Below are positions 37,531 to 46,315 of a DNA stretch of 47,914 nucleotides, piece after piece. Origin of the DNA: Mycolicibacterium vaccae NBRC 14118 = CIP 105934 (GTDB taxonomy: Bacteria; Actinomycetota; Actinomycetes; Mycobacteriales; Mycobacteriaceae); NCBI RefSeq assembly GCF_001552715.1, contig NZ_BCRS01000022.1:1-47914 (forward strand). Reading direction: 5' to 3'. Under the pieces are notes generated by a model. It ran no database searches. It saw only the letters and a list, made by a program, of their open reading frames with translations, and was not told the origin of the DNA. Position numbers and translations under genes: made by a program. Within the stretch, counting starts at the first letter, position 1. The number at the start of each line of letters is the position of its first letter.

Positions 37531-38096
37531 CCGATCGGAGCGTGAAACTCGGGACGGTGTGGTCGGCGGTCGCGGTCGTCGTCACCGTCTCGGCGGCCGC
37601 GGTGATCTGGCACCACCTCCCGGCGCCCACCGATCTGTACGGCCCCTTCGACGTCCGCGGCGCGGCGGGCGACCGTGTCCAGGGCCGCGCAGTCGCCGCC
37701 ACGGTGACCTCGGTACGTGTTGCGCCGCAGGTCAACTCGGTGACGGCGGCCGGCGACTGGGTTGTCGTCGACACCACCATGGAGGCGACACGCTCCACCG
37801 AGCTTCCCCGAGCAGATCTGATCGTGGGTCCGAACCGATACCTGCCGTCGGACCGGTTCTTCGGAAAAACCCTGATGGCAAAGATCTCCCCGGGTATCAC
37901 CCAACGCGGCAGTTGGGTGTTCGACGTCGCCTCGGAACTCGTCGCGCCGGACGCCACCGAACCCATCACCCTGCGGGTATGGGTGGGCAGCGACATCCTG
38001 GATTCCCGTCTGGTCATCGATGTTCCCGCAGGCGACCCGCGCATCGCCAGGGCAGGCGATGTGGAACTCACCCCTCCGGAACTGAGTGCAGAATGA
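37527..38096 (+). CDS. Single-pass exported protein (module gene 2)
   Basis: The product is 189 aa with the same plan as its upstream neighbour: a short N-terminus, one hydrophobic segment (about 10-28, VWSAVAVVVTVSAAAVIW) and an external domain with alternating strands (AVAATVTSVRVAPQV, DWVVVDTTMEA, SWVFDVASEL). There is no cysteine and no enzyme motif. The GTG at 37527 overlaps the previous stop (GTGA), so the two are coupled. An acidic Pro-containing tail ends the protein. The function is unknown; the shared architecture suggests partners in one complex. Confidence 0.72.
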   Translation: MTDRSVKLGTVWSAVAVVVTVSAAAVIWHHLPAPTDLYGPFDVRGAAGDRVQGRAVAATVTSVRVAPQVNSVTAAGDWVVVDTTMEATRSTELPRADLIVGPNRYLPSDRFFGKTLMAKISPGITQRGSWVFDVASELVAPDATEPITLRVWVGSDILDSRLVIDVPAGDPRIARAGDVELTPPELSAE

Positions 38097-38596
38097 GCCG
38101 CATGGCGGCGCTGTGGCAGCGCAATCTCGTCGGCACCGTCGTGGTCGCCTGTGCGGTGAGCGCTTTCGTCGCGCTCGATTTCGGACCGCCGTGGGCGGCC
38201 TACCGGAACACGTTGACGCCCGAGTTGGTCATTCCCGACGGTCGCAGCGGTACCGCGGACGGCCAGACCTGGAGGGTGGACTCCATCCGGTACCTCAATC
38301 GCACCCCGCTGAGCTTCGGCCCGCAGCTTCCGCAGGGCACGGTGCTCACGGTCATCGTCGTCGACTGGTCCGGGACCCCGCGTCCGGGCTACTGCAAAGG
38401 TGTCCTCACCGACGGGGAGCGACGGTGGGATGCCGAAGGAGTCGGCGGTTTCAGTCCGATCCCACCGGAGGGGGTCAAACCGCTGTGCGACAAGCCGGGC
38501 CGGATCCAGTTCGGCTTCGTGCTGCCGTCGGATGCGGTGCCCACCGCGCTGGATGTCACCCACGACGGCCAGATCACGGCGCGGATGCTGTTGTAG
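38093..38596 (+). CDS. Single-pass exported protein (module gene 3)
   Basis: The product is 167 aa. One hydrophobic segment (about 10-28, NLVGTVVVACAVSAFVAL) anchors a ~135-residue external domain. It has two cysteines (YCKG and LCDK) that could form a disulfide, and strands such as TVLTVIVVDWSG and RIQFGFVLPSDAVP. The ATG at 38093 overlaps the previous stop (ATGA). Its last 23 nt overlap the convergent membrane-protein gene. As with its two neighbours, the family could not be named and no catalytic motif is visible. Confidence 0.72.
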   Translation: MSRMAALWQRNLVGTVVVACAVSAFVALDFGPPWAAYRNTLTPELVIPDGRSGTADGQTWRVDSIRYLNRTPLSFGPQLPQGTVLTVIVVDWSGTPRPGYCKGVLTDGERRWDAEGVGGFSPIPPEGVKPLCDKPGRIQFGFVLPSDAVPTALDVTHDGQITARMLL

Positions 38597-39860
38597 CGTC
38601 CTTCGGGCGGACGTGCTCCAGGCAGTACGCGACCGTGGAGGCGATCAGACACACTCGAAGCGGCTCGATGATCAGGTGTGAGACGAACACGAGCGCCGGT
38701 TGTGCCCAGTCCCAGAACGACATGGCATGGGGGCCGACAGCCCAGGCCACGCCCCGGAACAGGTACCCGGCCCGCACCTCCGGCCGGTAGAAACTGCCCG
38801 CCATGTCCGACCACGCCAACCCGAGATAGCCCAACACATAAAGCGACAACGCCAGCACACCGCCGTGCAGGATGAGCCGCGCCGAGTCGACGATGGTCCG
38901 GTAATTGCCCAGCCGCGACAGCACCCAGTCCCGTGCCTCGCTGCGGTGGACATCGGGCAGGCGCGACCACCGGGCCCGCACCTGATGCTCCCGGGCGGCC
39001 GCCACTTCGAACACCCGGTCGGCCCGTCGGCCTGCGACCCGGCGCGCGGCGCCGCGCCAGTCCTCAGGCATGGTGACGCCGTAGATGATCGCACCGACCG
39101 CCAGCCACAGCAGCGGTATCGTCGCGCCGCCGAACACGGTGCTCACCGCCCACGCCGCGGTATCCCAGAGCAGCTCCAGAGGACGCAGGTGGGAGAACAG
39201 ATCGGCGCGGGTCTCGTTGAACCACACAACGATCCGCCGCTCGGCCAGCCAGCCGGTGGGATTGATGAAGAACGTCAGGTCCTTGCTCGCCGCGAAACTC
39301 ACACCGAGAAACACCCACAGAGCGTCCACATAGACCCGGACGGTGATCATCCAGGCGGGCAGGCTGTCCTTGAACCGGCTGAGCGCATACCGCAGGGCGA
39401 GCGCGGCGAAGATCAGTGCCCAGGTGAGCGCGCTGACCGGCAGGGTCTCCGGGTGCAGCTCGGTGACTCCCGGTGTGGCCACGGCGTCGTCGATCCGATA
39501 CTCGAGCGCCCGTGCCTGGAACGCGATCCAGTCCTCGGCGAACAGCTTCCACGCCAGATAGATCGCGAAGAACGGCACGATGACCGTCGAGAACACGTCG
39601 ATGCCGCGCGCCGACCTCCGGGGCAGCGCCGCCAGGACCGGGATCGCAGACCGCAGCACGAAGAACATCGCGACATAGGACCCCAGACGGGCCAGCCCGG
39701 CCAGCGGCATGATGAGCGAGGCCCAGACGTCGTTGTCATGGCCGGCCCACGCCGCCAACTCGATGGCGCCGCGCCGCCCGAGCATTCCCAGCAGATAGCA
39801 CGCCGCCAACTGCGGCCAGTAACGTACGCAAAGCACGAACGGCCGCAGCAGAGAGTTCAT
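38574..39860 (-). CDS. Polytopic membrane protein of unknown function
   Basis: The product is 428 aa. I count about eight to ten hydrophobic segments spread over the length, including LIMPLAGLARLGSYVAMFFV, FSTVIVPFFAIYLAWKLF, ALTWALIFAALALRYAL and TIPLLWLAVGAIIYGV. A charged, probably cytoplasmic loop (about residues 265-325) is rich in Arg. No transporter signature or catalytic motif is recognised. Its ATG follows the ABC-F stop codon with no gap (TAG then ATG), so it is translationally coupled to that ATPase. Confidence 0.75.
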   Translation of the reverse strand: MNSLLRPFVLCVRYWPQLAACYLLGMLGRRGAIELAAWAGHDNDVWASLIMPLAGLARLGSYVAMFFVLRSAIPVLAALPRRSARGIDVFSTVIVPFFAIYLAWKLFAEDWIAFQARALEYRIDDAVATPGVTELHPETLPVSALTWALIFAALALRYALSRFKDSLPAWMITVRVYVDALWVFLGVSFAASKDLTFFINPTGWLAERRIVVWFNETRADLFSHLRPLELLWDTAAWAVSTVFGGATIPLLWLAVGAIIYGVTMPEDWRGAARRVAGRRADRVFEVAAAREHQVRARWSRLPDVHRSEARDWVLSRLGNYRTIVDSARLILHGGVLALSLYVLGYLGLAWSDMAGSFYRPEVRAGYLFRGVAWAVGPHAMSFWDWAQPALVFVSHLIIEPLRVCLIASTVAYCLEHVRPKDATTASAP

Positions 39861-41684
39861 CTAGCTCTCGAAATGTTCCGAGAGCTCTAGCCAGCGTGAC
39901 TCCTGTTCGGCCACTTGGCTCTCCAGCTCGCGCAATTGCGCGGTGAGCCGACCGAGCCCGACGTGATCGGACTGGTCGTGCGCGGCCATCTCGTCGTGCT
40001 TGGCTTTGATGCGGTCGGCCAGCTTGGCCAGCGACCGGTCGATCGACGAGATCTCTTTCTCCACGCTGCGCAGTTCGGCGCCGGACAGCCCCTCGGTGAC
40101 AGCTGCTGGTTTCGCACGGGGTGCGGTGCTCTCCGGCTGTGCCGCGGAGAGCCGGAGGTACTCGTCGATGCCGCCCGGCAGATGCCGGAGCCGACCGTCG
40201 AGAATCGCGTACTGCTGGTCGGTGATGCGCTCAAGCAGATAGCGGTCGTGGGAGACCACGATCAAGGTGCCCGGCCAGGAGTCGAGCAGATCCTCGGTCG
40301 CGGTGAGCATGTCGGTGTCGACGTCGTTGGTCGGCTCGTCGAGCACCAGCACGTTCGGCTCCGACAGCAGCACCAGCATCAACTGCAGCCGGCGGCGCTG
40401 ACCGCCGGAGAGTTCACCGACCCGCGCGGACAGATGCTCACGGGCGAAACCCAGCCGCTCGAGCAGCTGAGCGGGCGTCACGTCCTTGCCGTCGATCTGG
40501 TAGGTCGTCTGCAGGCGGGCGAGCACTTCGCGCACCATGTCGCCGGCCAGCGGTTCCAGCTCACGGGATTCCTGGTCCAGGACGGCCAGTTGCACGGTCT
40601 TGCCGCGCTTGACCCGGCCCGAGGTCGGCGTCACCGTGCCCGCGATCAAACCGAGCAGCGTGGACTTCCCGGCGCCGTTGGCGCCGAGGATGCCGGTGCG
40701 TTCACCGGGGGCGATCCGCCACTCGATGTCGCGCAACACTTCCCGGTCCGCGGATCCCTCGGCCCCTGCCGGGTAGCTCACCGACACGTCGAGCAGGTCG
40801 ATGACGTCCTTGCCCAGCCGGGCCATCGCCGCGCGGGACAGCTCCACGCTGTTGCGCAGCGGCGGGACATCCGAGATCAACGCGTTGGCGGCATCGATCC
40901 GGAACTTGGGCTTCGACGTCCGTGCGGGCGGGCCGCGACGCAGCCAGGCCAGCTCCTTGCGCATCAGGTTCTGTCGCTTGGCCTCAACGGCCGCGGCCTG
41001 GCGGTCACGCTCCACGCGCTGCAGCACATACGCGGCGTAGCCGCCCTCGAACGGTTCCACGATGCTGCCCTGGGTACGGCCGGAGCCGGGGGGATGGACT
41101 TCCCACGTGGTGTTGGCCACCTCATCGAGGAACCACCGGTCGTGGGTGACCACCAGCAGCCCGCCCGATCCGCGGGCCCATCGCTGCTTGAGATGCGCGG
41201 CCAGCCAGGTGATTCCCTGGATGTCGAGGTGGTTGGTGGGCTCGTCGAGCGCGATGACGTCCCAGTCGTCGATCAGCAGCGCAGCCAGCTGGACGCGGCG
41301 GCGCTGACCACCCGACAGGGTTCCGACCTCGGCGTCGAACGGGATGTCGGAGACCAGACCACCGATCACGTCGCGGACCCTCGACACACCGGCCCACACG
41401 TGGTCGGGTTGGTCACCGACCAGCGACCAACCGACGGTGCGCTCGCGGTCCAGTGTGTCGGCCTGGTCCAGCGCCCCGACCCGCAGACCGCCACGGCGCG
41501 TCACCCGGCCGCCGTGCGGCGCGATACGTCCGGTCAGCAGACCCAGCAGGGTGGATTTGCCGTCGCCGTTGCGGCCGACGACGCCGATGCGGTCGCCTTC
41601 GCTCACTCCGACGGTCACCGAATCGAAGACCACCCCGGTGGGGTACTCCAGGTGGAGGTTTTCGCCTCCGAGCAGGTGTGCCAT
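39861..41684 (-). CDS. ABC-F family ATPase (Uup-like, macrolide-resistance-annotated type)
   Basis: The product is 607 aa with two ATPase domains in tandem and no membrane segment, as in ABC-F proteins that act on ribosomes. Domain 1 has Walker A GRNGDGKST, signature LSGGQRRRVQL and Walker B ALDEPTNHLD. Domain 2 has GANGAGKST, LSGGQRRRLQL and VLDEPTNDVD. The interdomain linker is Arg/Lys-rich (about 235-275), and the last ~75 residues form a Uup-type coiled coil. It probably resolves stalled ribosomes or protects them from antibiotics; the subtype cannot be told by eye. In M. tuberculosis H37Rv the likely counterpart is split as Rv1668c/Rv1667c, as I recall. It is co-transcribed with the polytopic protein. 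Confidence 0.9.
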   Translation of the reverse strand: MAHLLGGENLHLEYPTGVVFDSVTVGVSEGDRIGVVGRNGDGKSTLLGLLTGRIAPHGGRVTRRGGLRVGALDQADTLDRERTVGWSLVGDQPDHVWAGVSRVRDVIGGLVSDIPFDAEVGTLSGGQRRRVQLAALLIDDWDVIALDEPTNHLDIQGITWLAAHLKQRWARGSGGLLVVTHDRWFLDEVANTTWEVHPPGSGRTQGSIVEPFEGGYAAYVLQRVERDRQAAAVEAKRQNLMRKELAWLRRGPPARTSKPKFRIDAANALISDVPPLRNSVELSRAAMARLGKDVIDLLDVSVSYPAGAEGSADREVLRDIEWRIAPGERTGILGANGAGKSTLLGLIAGTVTPTSGRVKRGKTVQLAVLDQESRELEPLAGDMVREVLARLQTTYQIDGKDVTPAQLLERLGFAREHLSARVGELSGGQRRRLQLMLVLLSEPNVLVLDEPTNDVDTDMLTATEDLLDSWPGTLIVVSHDRYLLERITDQQYAILDGRLRHLPGGIDEYLRLSAAQPESTAPRAKPAAVTEGLSGAELRSVEKEISSIDRSLAKLADRIKAKHDEMAAHDQSDHVGLGRLTAQLRELESQVAEQESRWLELSEHFES

Positions 41685-41821
41685 CGCCCGCCGACCTTAG
41701 CCGGTAGGCCCCGACGGCACCCAATCGACGGCTGCCCGATTAGCCGGGAACAGCCATGGGGGCTGTGCCATGATGTCGGCGGCAGTCGGGTTGAGCAGAT
41801 ACTCACAGTGGGGAGTCAGCA

Positions 41822-44791
41822 GTGGTGGATCTCTCGGCGATCACCCGGCCGGTCGGACGGTTGGTCGCGACTGCTCAGAACGGGATCGAGGTGTTGCGCT
41901 ACGGCGGGTTGGAGACCGGCGCCGTGCCCTCGCCGTTCCAGATCATCGAGAGCGTGCCGATGTACCGGCTCCGTCGCTACTTCCCGCCCGACACCCGCCC
42001 GGGCAACACACCTGTGGGCGCCCCGGTGCTGATGGTCCACCCGATGATGATGTCGGCCGACATGTGGGACGTCACCCGCGACGAGGGTGCTGTCGGAATC
42101 CTGCACAAGGCCGGCATCGACCCGTGGGTCATCGACTTCGGCTCGCCCGATCAGGTCGAAGGCGGCATGCAGCGCAACCTCGCCGACCACGTGGTGGCGC
42201 TCAGCGAGGCCATCGACACGGTCAAGACGGTGACCGGTCGTGACGTGCACCTGGCCGGTTACTCGCAGGGCGGGATGTTCGCCTACCAGACCGCGGCGTA
42301 CCGCCGGGCCAAGGATCTGGCCAGCATCGTGGCGTTCGGTTCGCCCGTCGACACGCTTGCGGCGCTGCCGATGAACCTGCCCGCCAGCCTGGCGCCTGCG
42401 GCCGCGGACTTCATGGCCGACCACGTGTTCAGCCGCATCGACATTCCGGGATGGCTGGCGCGCACCGGATTCCAGATGCTCGATCCGGTCAAGACGGCCC
42501 AGTCGCGACTGGACTTCCTGCGTCAGCTCCACGACCGCGAAGCGCTGCTGCCCCGCGAGCAGCAGCGGCGGTTCCTGGCCTCCGACGGTTGGATCGCGTG
42601 GTCGGGGCCGGCGATCTCCGAGCTGCTCAAGCAGTTCATCGCGCACAACCGGATGATGACCGGCGGCTTCTCCATCCACGGCGACCTGGTGACCCTGTCG
42701 GACATCGACTGCCCGGTGCTCGCCGTGATCGGTGAGGTCGACGACATCGGCCAGCCGGCGTCGGTGCGCGGCATCAAGCGTGCCGCACCCCGCGCCGACG
42801 TGTACGAGTTCCTGATCCGCGCGGGCCATTTCGGATTGGTGGTGGGGTCCAAGGCCGCGACGCAGACCTGGCCGACGGTGGCCGAGTGGGTGCGCTGGCT
42901 CGACGGCGGCGGCAGCATGCCCGACGGCGTCACACCGATGCCCGTGCAGCCGTCCGAGCCGAGTGAGAGCGGAGTCTCGCTGACCTCGCGGTTGACGCAC
43001 AGCGCCACCGCGGCCACCGAGATGGCGTTCACCCTGGCCCGCTCGGCTGCCGACGCGTTCGTCGCGGCGAACAAGTCGGCGCGCGCCCTGGCCGTCGAGA
43101 CCGCCCGCACCCTGCCCCGCCTGGCCCGTCTCGGACAGGTCAACGACCACACCCGGATCTCGCTGGGCCGCATCATGAGCGAACAGGCGCGGGATATGCC
43201 GCACGGCGAGGCGCTGCTGTTCGACGGCCGGGTGCACACCTACGAAGCCGTCGACCGGCGCATCAACAACGTCGTGCGCGGGCTGATCGGGGTCGGCGTG
43301 CGGCAGGGCGCGCGGGTCGCCGTGCTGATGGAGACCAGACCCAGCGCGCTGGTGGCGATCGCGGCGTTGTCCCGGCTCGGCGCGGTGGCCGTGCTCATGC
43401 CGCCCGACGCGGACTTCGCCGAGGCCGCGCGGCTCGGTGCGGTGACCGAGATCATCACCGACCCGACCAATCTGGAGGTGGCGCGCCGACTCGGCATGCG
43501 GGTACTGGTGCTCGGGGGCGGTGAATCCCGCGACCTGGACCTGGCCGGGGACGCCGACGTGGTCGACATGGAGAAGATCGACCCCGACCAGGTGAATCTG
43601 CCGGGCTGGTACCGGCCCAACCCCGGGCTGGCCCGCGACCTCGCCTTCATCGGCTTCAGCACCATCAGCGGAAACCTGGTGGCACGCCAGATCACCAACT
43701 ACCGCTGGGCACTGTCGGCGTTCGGCACGGCGTCGGCGGCCAACCTCAGCCGCAGCGACACCGTGTACTGCCTGACCCCGCTGCACCACCAGTCGGGGCT
43801 GCTGGTCAGCCTCGGCGGCGCGGTCGTCGGCGGTGCCCGCGTCGCGTTGTCGCGTGAACTGCGCCCGGGTCGCTTCGTCCAGGAGATCCGGCAGTACGGC
43901 GTGACGGTGGTGTCCTACACCTGGGCGATGCTGCGTGAGGTCATCGACGACCCGGCGTTCTCGTTGCACGGCAGCCATCCGATCCGGCTGTTCATCGGCT
44001 CCGGCATGCCGGCCGGGCTGTGGGAACGAGTCGTCGACGTGTTCGAGCCGGCCAACGTCGTCGAGTTCTTCGCCACCACGGACGGCCAAGCAGTGCTGGC
44101 CAACGTCAAGGGCGCCAAGATCGGCAGCAAGGGCCGACCGCTGCCCGGCGGCGGCGAGATCGCGCTGGCCGCCTACGACCCCGTCGACGACGTGATCCTC
44201 GAAGACGAGCAGGGTTTCGTCCGCCGCGCCGAGGCCGGTGAGGTGGGCGTGCTGCTCGCCCACCCGCGCGGACCGGTGGACCCACTGGCGTCGGTCAAGC
44301 GCGGCGTGTTCGCCCCTGCCGACACGTGGGTGTCCACCGAGTATCTGTTCCGCCGGGACGAGGACGGCGATTACTGGCTGGTCGACAACCGTGCCTCGGT
44401 GATCCACACCACCCGCGGACCGGTGTTCGCCGCGACCGTCAACGACGCCGTCGGCCGGCTCGGCGCCGTCGACATGGCGGTCACCTACGCCGTGGACGTG
44501 GACGGGCGGACCCTGGCCGTCACCGCGCTGGCGTTGCGCCCGGGTGGGAGCATCCCGTCGGCGGATCTGTCCGAAGCACTGGCCGATCTGGCGGTCGGCC
44601 ACGGTCCCGACATCGTGCATGTCGTTCCCGACATGGACCTGACCGCGACCTTCCGGCCGCTGGCCGGACCGCTGCAGGCGAAAGGGGTCCCGAAGGCGTC
44701 GCGTAACGCCTGGTACCTGGACGCCGATAGCAGTCGGTACAAGCGGTTGACCGCTGCCGTGCGCAGCGAGTTCGCGGGCGGTCAGCAGTGA
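41822..44791 (+). CDS. Fused alpha/beta hydrolase and acyl-CoA-synthetase-like protein (Rv1683 type)
   Basis: The product is 989 aa. The first ~350 residues are an alpha/beta hydrolase related to PHA synthases/lipases, with GYSQGG (Ser148), an Asp at 307/308 (VIGEVDD) and His336 (RAGHFG). After a helical linker, residues ~450-985 are an AMP-forming acyl-CoA-synthetase fold. Its P-loop-like A3 motif is degenerate: FSTISGNLVAR at about 611-621 instead of the [ST]SGTTGxPK type, and the A8 region reads STEYLFRRDEDGDYWLVDN. Rv1683 is annotated as a bifunctional lipase/acyl-CoA synthase linked to triacylglycerol metabolism. GTG 41822 follows GGGGAG at 6 nt. The 137 nt upstream hold nothing else recognisable. 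Confidence 0.9.
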   Translation: MVDLSAITRPVGRLVATAQNGIEVLRYGGLETGAVPSPFQIIESVPMYRLRRYFPPDTRPGNTPVGAPVLMVHPMMMSADMWDVTRDEGAVGILHKAGIDPWVIDFGSPDQVEGGMQRNLADHVVALSEAIDTVKTVTGRDVHLAGYSQGGMFAYQTAAYRRAKDLASIVAFGSPVDTLAALPMNLPASLAPAAADFMADHVFSRIDIPGWLARTGFQMLDPVKTAQSRLDFLRQLHDREALLPREQQRRFLASDGWIAWSGPAISELLKQFIAHNRMMTGGFSIHGDLVTLSDIDCPVLAVIGEVDDIGQPASVRGIKRAAPRADVYEFLIRAGHFGLVVGSKAATQTWPTVAEWVRWLDGGGSMPDGVTPMPVQPSEPSESGVSLTSRLTHSATAATEMAFTLARSAADAFVAANKSARALAVETARTLPRLARLGQVNDHTRISLGRIMSEQARDMPHGEALLFDGRVHTYEAVDRRINNVVRGLIGVGVRQGARVAVLMETRPSALVAIAALSRLGAVAVLMPPDADFAEAARLGAVTEIITDPTNLEVARRLGMRVLVLGGGESRDLDLAGDADVVDMEKIDPDQVNLPGWYRPNPGLARDLAFIGFSTISGNLVARQITNYRWALSAFGTASAANLSRSDTVYCLTPLHHQSGLLVSLGGAVVGGARVALSRELRPGRFVQEIRQYGVTVVSYTWAMLREVIDDPAFSLHGSHPIRLFIGSGMPAGLWERVVDVFEPANVVEFFATTDGQAVLANVKGAKIGSKGRPLPGGGEIALAAYDPVDDVILEDEQGFVRRAEAGEVGVLLAHPRGPVDPLASVKRGVFAPADTWVSTEYLFRRDEDGDYWLVDNRASVIHTTRGPVFAATVNDAVGRLGAVDMAVTYAVDVDGRTLAVTALALRPGGSIPSADLSEALADLAVGHGPDIVHVVPDMDLTATFRPLAGPLQAKGVPKASRNAWYLDADSSRYKRLTAAVRSEFAGGQQ

Positions 44792-44878
44792 CGCCCGCCT
44801 CGCGGTGCACTGTTAGGGTCTTCGAGTGGCAGGTTGTCGCCTGCTCGGGTCGGCCGCGCCAACGCGCTGGAGGATGAG

Positions 44879-45457
44879 ATGACGTCGCAGAACACCAACC
44901 GTTCGCCGATGCACCGCGTGGCGACGGGAGCGCTGACGGGTGCCGCGCTGGCGTTCGGCCTGATCATCGGTGTCGCGCCGACGGCGACGGCGCAACCCGC
45001 AACCCCGGTCCAGCCGAGTCCCGCGGCGCCAGGTCAGCCCGCGCAGCCGGGTCAGCCGGGTCAGCCGGGTCAGCCTCGCATGATGACCGCCGATCAAGCG
45101 CTCGCCATCGTCGCCCGCGACTACGATCTCGGCGCCGGCGGCGGCCAGCTCTCGAAGCTCATCGACCAAGTCATGACACTGCGGGCCCGCGGATTCCGGG
45201 CGTCCCCCGCAAACCAGCAGGCGATCGTCGCCGCGCTCGACAGGCGACCGGACCAGAAGCCGCTGATCGAGGCTCTCAAGGCGACCTTGGCTTACCAGCG
45301 CAAGGTGATGGCCCAGTCGCAGGGCGCCCAGCAGCAGGCGCCGGCCGCGCCGGGCCCGCAGACCGGCATGGGCCCGATCGGTCCGTCCTGGGCGCCCGGC
45401 CAGGGCAACCCGATGATCCAGGACGGCGACACGATCTTCCCGATGCCGGGTCGTTGA
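44879..45457 (+). CDS. Secreted Pro/Gln/Ala-rich protein of unknown function
   Basis: The product is 192 aa. A signal peptide (basic start, hydrophobic ALTGAALAFGLIIGVAPTAT) ends near residue 38. A Pro-Gly-Gln repeat follows (about 45-62). A central helical domain of ~80 residues contains MMTADQALAIVARDYDLG and ALDRRPDQKPLIEALKATLA. The tail is Gln/Pro/Gly-rich. There is no cysteine or enzyme motif, and the family is not recognised. ATG 44879 follows GGAGG at 5 nt, and TAGGGT at 44814-44819 is a good -10 box, so the gene has its own promoter after the Rv1683-type gene. The Trm112-like gene starts 4 nt after its stop. Confidence 0.82.
   Translation: MTSQNTNRSPMHRVATGALTGAALAFGLIIGVAPTATAQPATPVQPSPAAPGQPAQPGQPGQPGQPRMMTADQALAIVARDYDLGAGGGQLSKLIDQVMTLRARGFRASPANQQAIVAALDRRPDQKPLIEALKATLAYQRKVMAQSQGAQQQAPAAPGPQTGMGPIGPSWAPGQGNPMIQDGDTIFPMPGR
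45044..45070 (+). repeat. Tandem 9-nt repeat in the secreted-protein gene
   Basis: CAGCCGGGT occurs three times in a row (45044-45052, 45053-45061, 45062-45070), with partial copies on both sides. It encodes Gln-Pro-Gly units in the mature protein just after the signal peptide, and copy-number change would keep the frame. Confidence 0.85.
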
Positions 45458-45461
45458 CCCG

Positions 45462-45668
45462 ATGGCTCTCGACGACACCCTCAAGGCGATCCTGGTCTGC
45501 CCGCAGGACCGCGGGCCGTTGGTCTACACCGGCGACGCCCTGTACAACCCCCGGTTGCGGCGCAAGTACCGCATCGACGACGGCATCCCGGTGCTCCTCG
45601 TGGACGAGGCCGTCACCGTCGACGACGACGAGCATCAGCGCTTGATGTCGGCCGCCGAACAGGCGTAG
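45462..45668 (+). CDS. Trm112-family (UPF0434/YcaR-like) small protein, Rv1684 type
   Basis: The product is 68 aa. [15 protein letters not shown] and [19 protein letters not shown] match the YcaR/Trm112 pattern (CPxxKGPL ... YxIxDGIPxLL). In eukaryotes and some bacteria Trm112 activates methyltransferases. The free-standing bacterial form often has lost the zinc cysteines, as here where only one Cys remains, so zinc binding is unlikely. The ATG at 45462 is 4 nt after the secreted-protein stop, with no clear ribosome site, so coupling is likely. The mpg gene follows after 17 nt. Confidence 0.87.
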   Translation: MALDDTLKAILVCPQDRGPLVYTGDALYNPRLRRKYRIDDGIPVLLVDEAVTVDDDEHQRLMSAAEQA

Positions 45669-45685
45669 GCCGGTTCTGGTCGTCG

Positions 45686-46297
45686 GTGCTCCGAGCTGAC
45701 CTGGACGTCGATCCCCTCACCGCGGCGCGGTTACTGCTGGGATCTGGGCTGACCGGCCGCGGTGTCACCGCGACCATCGTCGAGGTGGAAGCGTACGGCG
45801 GCCCCGCCGACGGGCCCTGGCCCGATCCGGCGGCGCACTCGTTCCGCGGACCCGGGCTGCGCAACTCGGTGATGTTCGGCCCGCCCGGCCGGCTCTACAC
45901 CTACCGCAGCCACGGCATCCACGTCTGCGCCAACGTCGTGTGCGCAGCCGACGGCGTCGCCGCCGCGGTACTGCTGCGCGCGGCGGTCATCGACACCGGT
46001 CATGACGTGGCCTGGGCTCGTCGCGGCACGTCGGTGCGAGAGGTCGCACTCGCGCGGGGGCCCGGCAATCTGTGTTCGGCCCTCGGGATCACCATGGACG
46101 ACAACGGAATCGACCTGTTCGATCCGCAGTCCCCGGTCCGGCTCGAGCTCAGTGAGCTGCAGGTCGGCCAGACCGGGCCGCGGGTCGGGGTGAGTAAGGC
46201 TGCCGATCGGCCGTGGCGGATGTGGCTGCCGGACCACCCCGAGGTGTCGGCGTACCGGCGCAGTCCACGGGCACCGGTGCCGGGCGGAAGCGACTAA
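45686..46297 (+). CDS. mpg: 3-methyladenine DNA glycosylase (AAG/MPG family)
   Basis: The product is 203 aa, the usual length of bacterial AAG enzymes. It excises alkylated purines such as 3-methyladenine and hypoxanthine by base flipping, starting base-excision repair. [14 protein letters not shown] holds the catalytic Glu and the substrate-pocket residues. [20 protein letters not shown] is the active-site tyrosine loop, followed by HVCANVV. The GTG start at 45686 is the only one that keeps the N-terminal strand. It precedes tyrS by 18 nt, as in M. tuberculosis. Confidence 0.93.
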   Translation: MLRADLDVDPLTAARLLLGSGLTGRGVTATIVEVEAYGGPADGPWPDPAAHSFRGPGLRNSVMFGPPGRLYTYRSHGIHVCANVVCAADGVAAAVLLRAAVIDTGHDVAWARRGTSVREVALARGPGNLCSALGITMDDNGIDLFDPQSPVRLELSELQVGQTGPRVGVSKAADRPWRMWLPDHPEVSAYRRSPRAPVPGGSD

Positions 46298-46315
46298 TAC
46301 GGGAAGATCGACCAG

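Noticed and set aside
45044..45070. Short tandem repeats as a CRISPR array
   Set aside because: The 9-nt units are contiguous without spacers and encode Gln-Pro-Gly in frame.
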